Shown in pieces: positions 1-5,478 of a stretch of DNA of 10,109 bases; within the stretch, counting starts at the first letter, position 1; every line of letters begins with the position of its first letter. The notes below the pieces were generated by a model. That model ran no database searches, was not told where the DNA came from, and worked only from the letters and a program-made list of their open reading frames with translations. The stretch comes from Oscillospiraceae bacterium. Its GTDB lineage: Bacteria > Bacillota > Clostridia > Oscillospirales > Ruminococcaceae. Both the position numbers and the translations under genes were made by a program. Location of the stretch: the NCBI GenBank assembly GCA_900757485.1, contig CAAEOA010000305.1, positions 1 to 10,109 of the forward strand. The letters run 5' to 3'.

Positions 1-387
1 GACAGTTCCGCCAGCATTTTGGCATCTATCGGTTCGGTGATCGCGCCGCTTTTCATACCGCTTGGATTCAAAGATTGGCGGGCATCGACAGCGTTGATTT
101 CAGGTCTGACGGCAAAAGAATCGGTGAAAAGTACTTTGGCGGTATTGACGGGTGCCACCAGCGATGCGGCACTTTCCTCAGTGCTCAACACCATGTTTAC
201 ACCGTTAAGCGCATTTTCATTTTTGGCATTTACGATTTTATATATGCCTTGTATTGCGGCGTTTGCGGCGACGAAGCGGGAACTCGGCTCTTATCGCAGG
301 GCAATTTTAACCGCTGCTTATCAGACCGGTGTGGCGTATTTGGTTGCAATGGCGATTTATCAGATTGGCAGTCTATTAATTGGCTAA
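1..387 (+). CDS. feoB: Ferrous iron transport protein B, C-terminal part (5' end outside window)
   Basis: The frame is open from the first base and codes for 128 residues ending at TAA 385-387; the start and the N-terminal G-protein domain lie upstream of the window. FeoB is the inner-membrane GTP-dependent Fe(II) importer. The visible part is the end of its membrane domain. Residues 6-27 (ILASIGSVIAPLF..PLGF.DW) and 34-44 (SGLTAKESVKS) match the conserved gate-region segments of the family. The segment LYMPCIAA at residues 80-87 carries the conserved family cysteine. A last hydrophobic helix (about 106-127, YQTGVAYLVAMAIYQIG) closes the protein. The next gene, a small Cys-rich membrane protein, is a typical FeoB partner and supports the call. 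The family assignment is firm; only the missing N-terminus limits the annotation. Confidence 0.95.
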   Translation, partial: DSSASILASIGSVIAPLFIPLGFKDWRASTALISGLTAKESVKSTLAVLTGATSDAALSSVLNTMFTPLSAFSFLAFTILYMPCIAAFAATKRELGSYRRAILTAAYQTGVAYLVAMAIYQIGSLLIG

Positions 388-431
388 AAGGCATTTCATC
401 CGAAGAGGAAGATATAAAGGAAGGAAGAAAT

Positions 432-596
432 ATGAGTCCGGCAGATTGGATTGTGTTGGGAATATTGGCGGCACTGGTCATTGCTGTTGTGGTGATTATG
501 GTCAGGCGGCGCAAAAGAGGCGGGTGCTGCGGAGGATGTTCCGGATGTGCAGAACGCGGTTGCTGCCATACAAAACGGGATTCCGGAGAACAATGA
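432..596 (+). CDS. Small FeoB-associated Cys-rich membrane protein
   Basis: A 54-residue protein. The ATG at 432 is preceded by a purine-rich ribosome binding site (AAAGGAAGG, about 417-425). Residues 6-24 (WIVLGILAALVIAVVVIMV) form one transmembrane helix. A basic stop-transfer stretch RRRKR follows (25-29), then a cytoplasmic cysteine cluster with Cys at 32, 33, 36, 39, 44 and 45 and a neighbouring His46. This layout (short N-terminus, one helix, basic patch, CC..C..C motif) is that of the FeoB-associated Cys-rich membrane protein family, found beside feoB in clostridia. It starts 44 bases after the feoB stop and is probably co-transcribed. A role in binding or handing over iron at the cytoplasmic face of FeoB is inferred from the cysteines and the location; no activity can be read from the sequence. 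Longer reading of this frame upstream (from 75) is a shadow of feoB. Confidence 0.88.
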   Translation: MSPADWIVLGILAALVIAVVVIMVRRRKRGGCCGGCSGCAERGCCHTKRDSGEQ

Positions 597-713
597 GCAT
601 TTTGCGGAGCGCGGCGGCATCTTTTCGAAAAAATAGAACCATTTTCACAAAAAGAAGCAGAAAACAGAATGAAAATTTTTATCATAAATCTGCGGTTTCC
701 GAATCGGCGGTAA

Positions 714-742
714 TTGACGAAAAGGATATTGTGGGATATAAT
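714..742 (+). promoter_or_regulatory. Sigma-A-type promoter for the PRPP synthetase gene
   Basis: TTGACG (714-719) and TATAAT (737-742) are separated by exactly 17 bases, so this is a near-perfect vegetative promoter. Transcription would begin near 749 and give a leader of about 35 bases with GGAGG at 771-775, eight bases before the ATG at 784. The promoter separates the pyrophosphokinase gene from the feo genes. The stretch 597-713 between the Cys-rich gene and this promoter shows no ORF and no convincing terminator. Confidence 0.82.
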
Positions 743-783
743 AATAGTAACAACAGAATAGCGGAAAAATGGAGGATGGTTAA

Positions 784-1908
784 ATGGAAAACGGTACTGT
801 TGCAAATCTTGGCTTGATTTGCATGAAGGGCTGTGAGGAGTTCGGAAACAAGGTAGAGTATTATCTGCAAAAGTGGCACGGTATTTCAAAGGATTGCATG
901 ATTAAGGCGGACTGTCCGCGATTTGCGACCGGCGAGGCAAAGGGATTAATCCTGGAATCTGTTCGCGGACGGGATATTTTCATCATAGTGGATCCGTTTA
1001 ATTACAGTATCACTTATAAAATGTACGGACAGGAAGTACCGATGAGCCCGGATGACCATTTTCAGGATTTAAAACGGGTGATTGCGGCAATCGGCGGCAA
1101 GGCAAAACGAATCACTGTGATTATGCCGATGCTGTATGAGGGCAGACAGCATAAACGTACCTTCCGGGAATCCTTGGACTGCGCTACCGCATTGCAGGAA
1201 TTGGTGCATATGGGTGTTTCCAACATCGTCACCTATGATGCGCATGACGCCCGGGTACAAAATGCGATTCCGCTGAGCGGATTTGACAACATGAGTCCGA
1301 CTTATCAGATGATCAAAGCCTTGGTCAGAAATGTAGAGGGTATTACCTTTGATCCCGAGCAGCTATTGATTGTTTCGCCTGATGAGGGCGGTATCAGTCG
1401 TTGTCTTGCTTATTCTTCTGTGCTTAACTTGGAAGTCGGCATGTTTTATAAACGCCGCAATCTGTCTCAGATTGTAAACGGCTCCAATCCCATTGAGTCC
1501 CACGAATATATCGGAAACGAAATTGCGGGAAAAGACGTTATTGTTATTGATGATATGATTTCTTCGGGAGGTTCTCTGATCGATACTTTTGAGCACTTGA
1601 AAGAAAAGGGTGCCAGACGGATTTTCAGCTTTATTACGTTTGGATTATTCTGCAATGGATTGGATAAATTCGACAAAGCGTATAAAGAAGGGCTGTTTGA
1701 CAAAATTTTCATCACGAACTTGAATTATCGTCCGCAGGCAGTTTTGGACAGACCTTGGATTGTTGATGTTGATTTGTCAAAATATACGGCATATGTCATT
1801 GATGCTATGAATCATGACGCGTCTATCGGAGATTTGATTGACCCGAACAAAAAGATTGTCAGCCTGCTGCATAAACTGAAAGGCGACGAACCGGTTGATT
1901 TAGGATAA
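784..1908 (+). CDS. Ribose-phosphate pyrophosphokinase (PRPP synthetase), divergent long form
   Basis: A 374-residue cytoplasmic protein that by homology converts ribose 5-phosphate and ATP to PRPP and AMP. It matches bacterial PRPP synthetases along its length: RFATGEAKGLILESVRGRD (46-64) resembles the RFSDGE..ESIRG region; MPMLYEGRQHKRTFRES (114-130) is the flexible ATP-binding loop; TYDAHDARVQ (150-159) resembles the family LDLHAPQIQ signature; IVSPDEGG (196-203) is a conserved core segment. DVIVIDDMISSGGS (251-264) is the PRPP/ribose-phosphate loop. It is longer than classical Prs (about 315 residues), with extra sequence at the N-terminus and a C-terminal tail. Its loop reads DDMISSGGS where classical enzymes read DDIIDTAGT. 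The start is fixed by GGAGG at 771-775. It has its own promoter and terminator, so it is a separate unit from the his genes, though its product PRPP is the HisG substrate. The symbol prs is withheld because another, classical copy may exist elsewhere. Confidence 0.88.
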   Translation: MENGTVANLGLICMKGCEEFGNKVEYYLQKWHGISKDCMIKADCPRFATGEAKGLILESVRGRDIFIIVDPFNYSITYKMYGQEVPMSPDDHFQDLKRVIAAIGGKAKRITVIMPMLYEGRQHKRTFRESLDCATALQELVHMGVSNIVTYDAHDARVQNAIPLSGFDNMSPTYQMIKALVRNVEGITFDPEQLLIVSPDEGGISRCLAYSSVLNLEVGMFYKRRNLSQIVNGSNPIESHEYIGNEIAGKDVIVIDDMISSGGSLIDTFEHLKEKGARRIFSFITFGLFCNGLDKFDKAYKEGLFDKIFITNLNYRPQAVLDRPWIVDVDLSKYTAYVIDAMNHDASIGDLIDPNKKIVSLLHKLKGDEPVDLG

Positions 1909-1912
1909 CAAG

Positions 1913-1939
1913 ACAGGCGGGAGCAATGCTCCCGCCTGT
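1913..1939 (+). terminator. Intrinsic terminator after the PRPP synthetase gene
   Basis: ACAGGCGGGAGC (1913-1924) and GCTCCCGCCTGT (1928-1939) form a perfect 12-bp GC-rich stem with a three-base AAT loop. A short T-run with interruptions follows (TT at 1940-1941, then TTTT at about 1946-1949). It begins five bases after the stop codon at 1906-1908 and isolates this gene from the his promoter downstream. The hairpin is certain; terminator activity is very likely although the T tract is modest. Confidence 0.85.
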
Positions 1940-2041
1940 TTCAGATTTTGATGCATTTACATGGGCTATCGGTCTGAACGGATATACACTATTGCCGGTA
2001 AAACGAAGTATCTTTTATGGAACATTATGAAAAATGCCGGC

Positions 2042-2070
2042 TTGACTTTTTTGTGATAGCGTGTTAACAT
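2042..2070 (+). promoter_or_regulatory. Sigma-A-type promoter of the histidine cluster
   Basis: TTGACT (2042-2047) and TAACAT (2065-2070) are separated by 17 bases. TGT at 2062-2064 directly before the -10 box gives an extended -10. The predicted start point is near 2077, leaving a leader of only about 35 bases before hisZ. That leaves no room for a T-box, riboswitch or His-rich leader peptide, so control is expected at initiation. The upstream part of this gap (1942-2041) shows no gene. Confidence 0.75.
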
Positions 2071-2071
2071 A

Positions 2072-2083
2072 TTAGCGTACTAA
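2072..2083 (+). promoter_or_regulatory. Candidate repressor operator at the his transcription start (TrpR-superfamily-like)
   Basis: TTAG (2072-2075) and CTAA (2080-2083) are inverted arms separated by four bases (CGTA). They sit just after the -10 box and across the predicted start point. The E. coli TrpR operator core has the same geometry, CTAG-N4-CTAG, and TrpR-superfamily proteins (YerC/HisR type) are known or predicted regulators of his genes in Bacillota. The match is short, so the assignment rests on position plus geometry and is an inference. Confidence 0.35.
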
Positions 2084-2100
2084 AGCGATAAAAAGAATAC

Positions 2101-2111
2101 AGGGCAGGGAG
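2101..2111 (+). promoter_or_regulatory. Ribosome binding region of hisZ with two possible starts
   Basis: The sequence AGGGCAGGGAG contains two purine blocks. AGGG at 2101-2104 lies seven bases before ATG 2112. The better block AGGGAG at 2106-2111 touches that ATG but lies nine bases before an in-frame TTG at 2121. Either start is possible; the TTG start would remove only three residues (MTL). Confidence 0.55.
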
Positions 2112-3311
2112 ATGACTCTTTTGAATAAAAATAAATGGATTACACCCGAAGGAACGCGGGACTTGCTTTTTGAAGAGTGTGAAGCGAGAAGAACGGTAGA
2201 AGGTATTTTAAGCAGAGTTTTTTCGGGGCGGGGCTTCACCGAGGTTGTCACGCCGGGGCTGGAATTTTTAAATGTATATGACTTAAAGACCGGAATGATG
2301 CCGGTGGAAATGATGTATAAACTGGTGGACAGCAAAGGACGGCTGGTCGTTCTGCGTCCGGATTCCACCATACCGATTGCACGGTTGGTGGCTACCCGTT
2401 TAAAAGGATATCAGCTGCCGATTCGGCTGTTTTATAATCAAAGCGTATTTATGGCAAATCCCAGATTAAAAGGGCGAAGTGACGAGGTGGTTCAGACCGG
2501 TATTGAAATTATCGGCAGTGATTCCCGACGGGCGGATTTAGAGGTGATTACCACCGCGGTGGAAGCGCTCAACGCTTGTAAAACCACCGATTTTCGCTTG
2601 GAGATCGGACATATCGGGTTGTTTCACAGTTTGATTTCCGGCTTGAAAATCGAATCAGAGGAACGGGAAGAAATCCGCCGATTCATTGAAAGCAAAAATT
2701 ATCCCGCGCTGAACGATTATCTCAACGGATTGGATGGCGACGCCAAGACAATCGAAATTTTGAAGCAGCTCCCCAGTCTGTTCGGAGGAGAAGAAGTTTT
2801 TGAAAAAGCGGCGAATTTGTTTGACGATGCAAAAACAGAATACATTTTATCTTATTTAAAATCGATATATAATGATTTATCCGCACTGGGATTAAAGGAA
2901 AAAATCTCGATTGATTTGGGAATTGTGAACCGTACCGATTATTATACCGGCGTGGTATTCCGAGGCTATATTGAAGGATTCGGGGAAACGGTGTTGTCCG
3001 GCGGACGATATGATACCTTGATTGTCGAGTTCGGCTCCGATTTGCCGGCAACCGGCTTTGGTATTAACGTGGATGCAGTGGCGCGGAATCTGCTTAAGAC
3101 CACCGACGATATTCGCGCGACGGTGCCGGATGTGTTGGTATACGGCGAGGACGGCTGTGAAATGAAAGCCTTAATGCATGCCAAGACTCTGATAGAAAGC
3201 GGTTTGGTTGCGGAATACTGCGTGCTGAACACGGCGGAGAAGGCAAAGGAATATGCAAAAGCCAAAGGGATCGGCAGAGTCGATATCGTCGGAAAGGAAA
3301 CAGAGATATGA
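2112..3311 (+). CDS. hisZ: ATP phosphoribosyltransferase regulatory subunit
   Basis: A 399-residue paralogue of histidyl-tRNA synthetase that is needed to activate, and gives histidine feedback to, the short form of HisG. WITPEGTRDLLFEE (9-22) is the family N-terminus and LRPDSTIPIARLVA (81-94) the conserved class II segment. Residues that make a true synthetase work are changed: the motif 2 region reads FYNQSVFMANPRLKGR (107-122), without the FRYE arginine; the HisA motif reads VNRTDYYTGVVF (272-283) in place of RGLDYYT; the motif 3 region ATGFGINVDAV (313-323) lacks the final arginine of GLGLERL. This points to HisZ and not HisS. A remnant of the C-terminal domain remains (about 338-399). 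Its stop overlaps the hisG start by four bases (ATGA at 3308-3311), so the two subunits are translationally coupled. The start is either ATG 2112 or TTG 2121. Confidence 0.93.
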   Translation: MTLLNKNKWITPEGTRDLLFEECEARRTVEGILSRVFSGRGFTEVVTPGLEFLNVYDLKTGMMPVEMMYKLVDSKGRLVVLRPDSTIPIARLVATRLKGYQLPIRLFYNQSVFMANPRLKGRSDEVVQTGIEIIGSDSRRADLEVITTAVEALNACKTTDFRLEIGHIGLFHSLISGLKIESEEREEIRRFIESKNYPALNDYLNGLDGDAKTIEILKQLPSLFGGEEVFEKAANLFDDAKTEYILSYLKSIYNDLSALGLKEKISIDLGIVNRTDYYTGVVFRGYIEGFGETVLSGGRYDTLIVEFGSDLPATGFGINVDAVARNLLKTTDDIRATVPDVLVYGEDGCEMKALMHAKTLIESGLVAEYCVLNTAEKAKEYAKAKGIGRVDIVGKETEI

Positions 3312-3940
3312 AACCAATACGAATTGCATTGACCAAAGGCCGTTTGGAGAAAGATACGGTAGCATTGTTTCAACTGTTGGGATTTGATTGCAGTCAGTTG
3401 CTCAACAAAGGAAGAAAACTGATTTTGGAAATTCCGGACGTCAATCTGGAGGTAGTGCTTGCAAAAGCCGCCGATGTCATCACCTATGTGGAGTGCGGCG
3501 TTTGCGATATGGGGGTAGTCGGCAAGGATACTATCATGGAATACGGCGGCGGATTTTTTGAAGTGCTCGATTTGGGCTTCGGTCGGTGCCGGTTTGCTTT
3601 AGCCACTAAAAAAGACAGCGCGTTCTACGGCGGATATGCTGTAAAAACAGTTGCGACCAAATATCCGAATGTCACCCGAAATTACTTTGAGAGCAAGGGT
3701 ATGGATGTAGATATTGTCAAAATAGAGGGATCGGTTGAATTGGCACCGCTGCTTGAACTGTCAGACGGCATCGTGGATATTGTCGAAACGGGAACCACGC
3801 TGAAGGAAAACGGGTTGGAAGTGATCGAAGATGTTGCACCGATTTCTGCGCGGTTGATTGTCAATGCCGCCAGTATGAAGCTGCGCAAAGATGAAATCGA
3901 ACGGCTGATTACCCAGATGAAAAGCTGCATCAAAGATTGA
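3308..3940 (+). CDS. hisG: ATP phosphoribosyltransferase catalytic subunit, short form
   Basis: This enzyme catalyses the first committed step of histidine synthesis, ATP plus PRPP to phosphoribosyl-ATP. At 210 residues it is the short form, lacking the C-terminal ACT-like regulatory domain of the roughly 300-residue form, and so needs HisZ, which is encoded immediately upstream. IRIALTKGRL (4-13) is the N-terminal signature. GVCDMGVVGKD (64-74) is the conserved substrate-site segment. VDIVETGTTLKENGL (156-170) holds the PRPP phosphate-binding loop, the most diagnostic motif. The start overlaps the hisZ stop. The final codons overlap the -35 box of a likely downstream promoter (TTGACT from 3937). 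Confidence 0.96.
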   Translation: MKPIRIALTKGRLEKDTVALFQLLGFDCSQLLNKGRKLILEIPDVNLEVVLAKAADVITYVECGVCDMGVVGKDTIMEYGGGFFEVLDLGFGRCRFALATKKDSAFYGGYAVKTVATKYPNVTRNYFESKGMDVDIVKIEGSVELAPLLELSDGIVDIVETGTTLKENGLEVIEDVAPISARLIVNAASMKLRKDEIERLITQMKSCIKD

Positions 3941-3965
3941 CTTTTGGATCGGATATCGGTACAAT
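3937..3965 (+). promoter_or_regulatory. Likely internal sigma-A-type promoter at the hisG end
   Basis: TTGACT (3937-3942) spans the hisG TGA stop (3938-3940), and TACAAT (3960-3965) follows after exactly 17 bases. Transcription would begin near 3972 and run into the FAD oxidoreductase and the downstream his genes. No TTAG-N4-CTAA element lies at this start point, so regulation may differ from the hisZ promoter. The boxes are plain in the sequence; activity is inferred. Confidence 0.68.
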
Positions 3966-3977
3966 AATAAAGATAGC

Positions 3978-4006
3978 AGTGTGAAAAATGTTTTATTTTT
4001 CACACT
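3978..4006 (+). terminator. Perfect 12-bp hairpin after hisG (partial terminator or 5' mRNA hairpin)
   Basis: AGTGTGAAAAAT (3978-3989) and ATTTTTCACACT (3995-4006) pair perfectly around a five-base loop, GTTTT. For the transcript from hisZ-hisG it is a 3' hairpin and may cause partial termination. For the transcript from the promoter at 3937-3965 it would lie within the first few bases of the mRNA, where it could protect the 5' end. The stem is AT-rich in its upper half and is followed by CCATTTGTTCC, not a clean T-run, so strong termination is doubtful. Confidence 0.5.
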
Positions 4007-4060
4007 CCATTTGTTCCTTTTGCTCCTAAACGCTCGGGCATACAACAAACTTCAAAAGGA

Positions 4061-4114
4061 ATGATGATTAAAATGGTTTCAGTCAACGAATGGCAGTGTT
4101 CGTGGATTGAATAG
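4061..4114 (+). CDS. Possible 17-codon upstream ORF (leader peptide) before the FAD oxidoreductase
   Basis: ATG at 4061 opens a frame coding MMIKMVSVNEWQCSWIE and stopping at TAG 4112-4114. AAAAGGA (4054-4060) touches the first ATG and lies three bases before the second. The TAG overlaps the AGGAGGT ribosome binding site (4113-4119) of the next gene, an arrangement that fits translational coupling. Two of its 17 residues are Trp and there is one Cys; there is no His. No family is recognised. The frame is so short that chance is a real alternative. Confidence 0.25.
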   Translation: MMIKMVSVNEWQCSWIE

Positions 4115-4119
4115 GAGGT
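4113..4119 (+). promoter_or_regulatory. Strong Shine-Dalgarno site of the FAD oxidoreductase gene
   Basis: AGGAGGT lies four bases before ATG 4124 and is the strongest ribosome binding site in the window. It fixes the start of the FAD oxidoreductase and shares bases with the stop of the small ORF upstream. Confidence 0.75.
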
Positions 4120-4123
4120 ACCT

Positions 4124-5401
4124 ATGGGTCGGAAGCAGTTGAAAAAATATGATTTGGTTGTTGTCGGAGGTGGATTTGCCGGTGTGGCGGCAGCGGTTTC
4201 GGCGGAAAGACAGGGAATTCGTGTGTTGATTCTGGAAAAAATGAATTGTTTCGGCGGTGCTGCCTCCAATAATCTTGTTTTACCGTTTATGTATTATACC
4301 ACCAATATGGATGGGAAGGTATGCCGTCTTTCCAGGGGGATATTTGCAGAAATTACCGATGAACTGAATAAAAACGGCGGCATGAAGGATAGCTACGAAT
4401 TTGATGAAGAAATACTGAAGTTGATTCTGAATCGAATGGTGATGAAAAGCGGCGCTGATATTCTGTTTCATGCGCAGGTTACTGACGTCAGGCAGAACAA
4501 AGACGGCGCTTTGGAATCGTTAACGGTATTTTACAAAGGCGATGAATATGAAATTCATGCAGATTACTTTATCGATGCAACCGGTGACGCAGACATTGCT
4601 TACCGTTGCGGTTATCCATTCCGGCTTGGACGGGAGGAAGATCAGCTTTGTCAGCCGATGACGCTTTGCTTCCGGGTAGATAATGTTGATATGGAAGCAT
4701 TTGGGCAGTGCAGAGGAGATATTAATGCGCTGTATCAAAAATTTCAGGCGGAAGGCAAAATTAAGAATCCGCGTGAGGATGTTCTGATTTTCACTACGAT
4801 GCATCAAAAGGTGCTTCATTTTAATTCAACCAGAATCGTTCGGAAGAATCCGACCGATCTGTTTGATGTTACGGCGGCGGAACTGGAAGCACGGGAACAG
4901 GTATTTGAGCTGTTTCATTTCTTGAAAGATAATTTTAAATGTTTTGAAAATGCGCGCATTCTTTCCACTGCAATGGAGATTGGTGTTCGGGAAAGCAGGA
5001 TGATTGACGGAGAATATTGTATCACAGCGGATGAGTTAAAGGATTGCGTTCGGTTTGATGATACAATAGCTGTCGGGAACTATGAAATTGACATTCACAA
5101 TCCGGAGGGAAGCGGCACATCACATTACTATTTTAAAGCGGGCGAGTACTATACGATACCTTATCGTGCATTGCTGCCTAAGAATACCAAAAACCTAATT
5201 GTGGCGGGACGCTGCATTTCGGTTACGCATGAAGTACAGGCTTCTGTTAGAATCATGCCGATTGTGTGTACCATCGGGCAGGCAGCCGGAATGGCGGCGG
5301 CGGTTGCCAAAAAGCAGGGAGTAGATGTCGGGCAGGTTAATGTTACCGAACTGCAAAACCGGTTGATAGCAGACGGCGCTTTTTTAGGACAGCAGGAATA
5401 G
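4124..5401 (+). CDS. FAD-dependent oxidoreductase (FAD_oxidored family), role unknown
   Basis: A 425-residue soluble flavoprotein. YDLVVVGGGFAGVAAAVSAE (9-28) is the N-terminal dinucleotide-binding fold with its glycine motif, and LILEK (35-39) provides the acidic residue that contacts the FAD ribose. FIDATGDADIAYRCG (149-163) is the second FAD-contact segment. IGVRESRMIDGEY (286-298) and YTIPYRALLPKN (343-354) are typical of this family. The C-terminal block LIVAGRCISVTHEVQ (358-372) followed by GQAAGMAAAVA (385-395) closes the flavin site. No signal peptide, haem or iron-sulfur motif is seen, so a cytoplasmic location is likely. The substrate cannot be read from the sequence. It lies between hisG and hisD on the same strand, after its own likely promoter and 77 bases before hisD. 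No histidine-pathway step is known to need a flavoenzyme of this kind, so it may be a passenger, a replacement or an unrecognised partner. Confidence 0.85.
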   Translation: MGRKQLKKYDLVVVGGGFAGVAAAVSAERQGIRVLILEKMNCFGGAASNNLVLPFMYYTTNMDGKVCRLSRGIFAEITDELNKNGGMKDSYEFDEEILKLILNRMVMKSGADILFHAQVTDVRQNKDGALESLTVFYKGDEYEIHADYFIDATGDADIAYRCGYPFRLGREEDQLCQPMTLCFRVDNVDMEAFGQCRGDINALYQKFQAEGKIKNPREDVLIFTTMHQKVLHFNSTRIVRKNPTDLFDVTAAELEAREQVFELFHFLKDNFKCFENARILSTAMEIGVRESRMIDGEYCITADELKDCVRFDDTIAVGNYEIDIHNPEGSGTSHYYFKAGEYYTIPYRALLPKNTKNLIVAGRCISVTHEVQASVRIMPIVCTIGQAAGMAAAVAKKQGVDVGQVNVTELQNRLIADGAFLGQQE

Positions 5402-5451
5402 AAAACACAAGGTTGTTTTTGGAAAAGATGATGCCGCGCCGAAATTATAAC

Positions 5452-5478
5452 GGAGCTCAGAAAGGAATGGCGATAAGG
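5452..5478 (+). promoter_or_regulatory. Ribosome binding region deciding the hisD start
   Basis: GGAG (5452-5455) lies 11 bases before ATG 5467, and AAAGGA (5461-5466) lies 12 bases before ATG 5479; AAGG also touches 5479. None has ideal spacing. ATG 5479 is preferred because it gives the family N-terminus (MNIRKIKADG) and a 429-residue protein; ATG 5467 would add MAIR. Confidence 0.45.

Noticed and set aside
75..431. Upstream extension of the Cys-rich gene frame
   Set aside because: It overlaps feoB out of frame; the membrane protein has its own ribosome binding site and ATG at 432.
380..817. 145-residue plus-strand frame bridging the Cys-rich gene and the start of the pyrophosphokinase
   Set aside because: It overlaps the Cys-rich gene in another frame, runs through a near-consensus promoter and has no ribosome binding site or recognisable domain.
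230..889. 219-residue open frame on the minus strand across feoB, the Cys-rich gene and the gap
   Set aside because: It is antisense to two recognised genes, has low-complexity Ser/His/Pro-rich sequence, and shows no family features.
2071..2111. T-box or histidine attenuator leader before hisZ
   Set aside because: The leader is only about 35 bases, with no terminator hairpin and no run of His codons.
5413..5451. Possible promoter before hisD using TATAAC at 5446-5451
   Set aside because: No -35 box lies at 16-18 bases; TTG-type hexamers upstream are too far away.
5413..5478. Longer hisD start at TTG 5413 or ATG 5428/5431
   Set aside because: The added residues do not look like histidinol dehydrogenase, and the starts lack a good ribosome binding site; ATG 5479 gives the family length.
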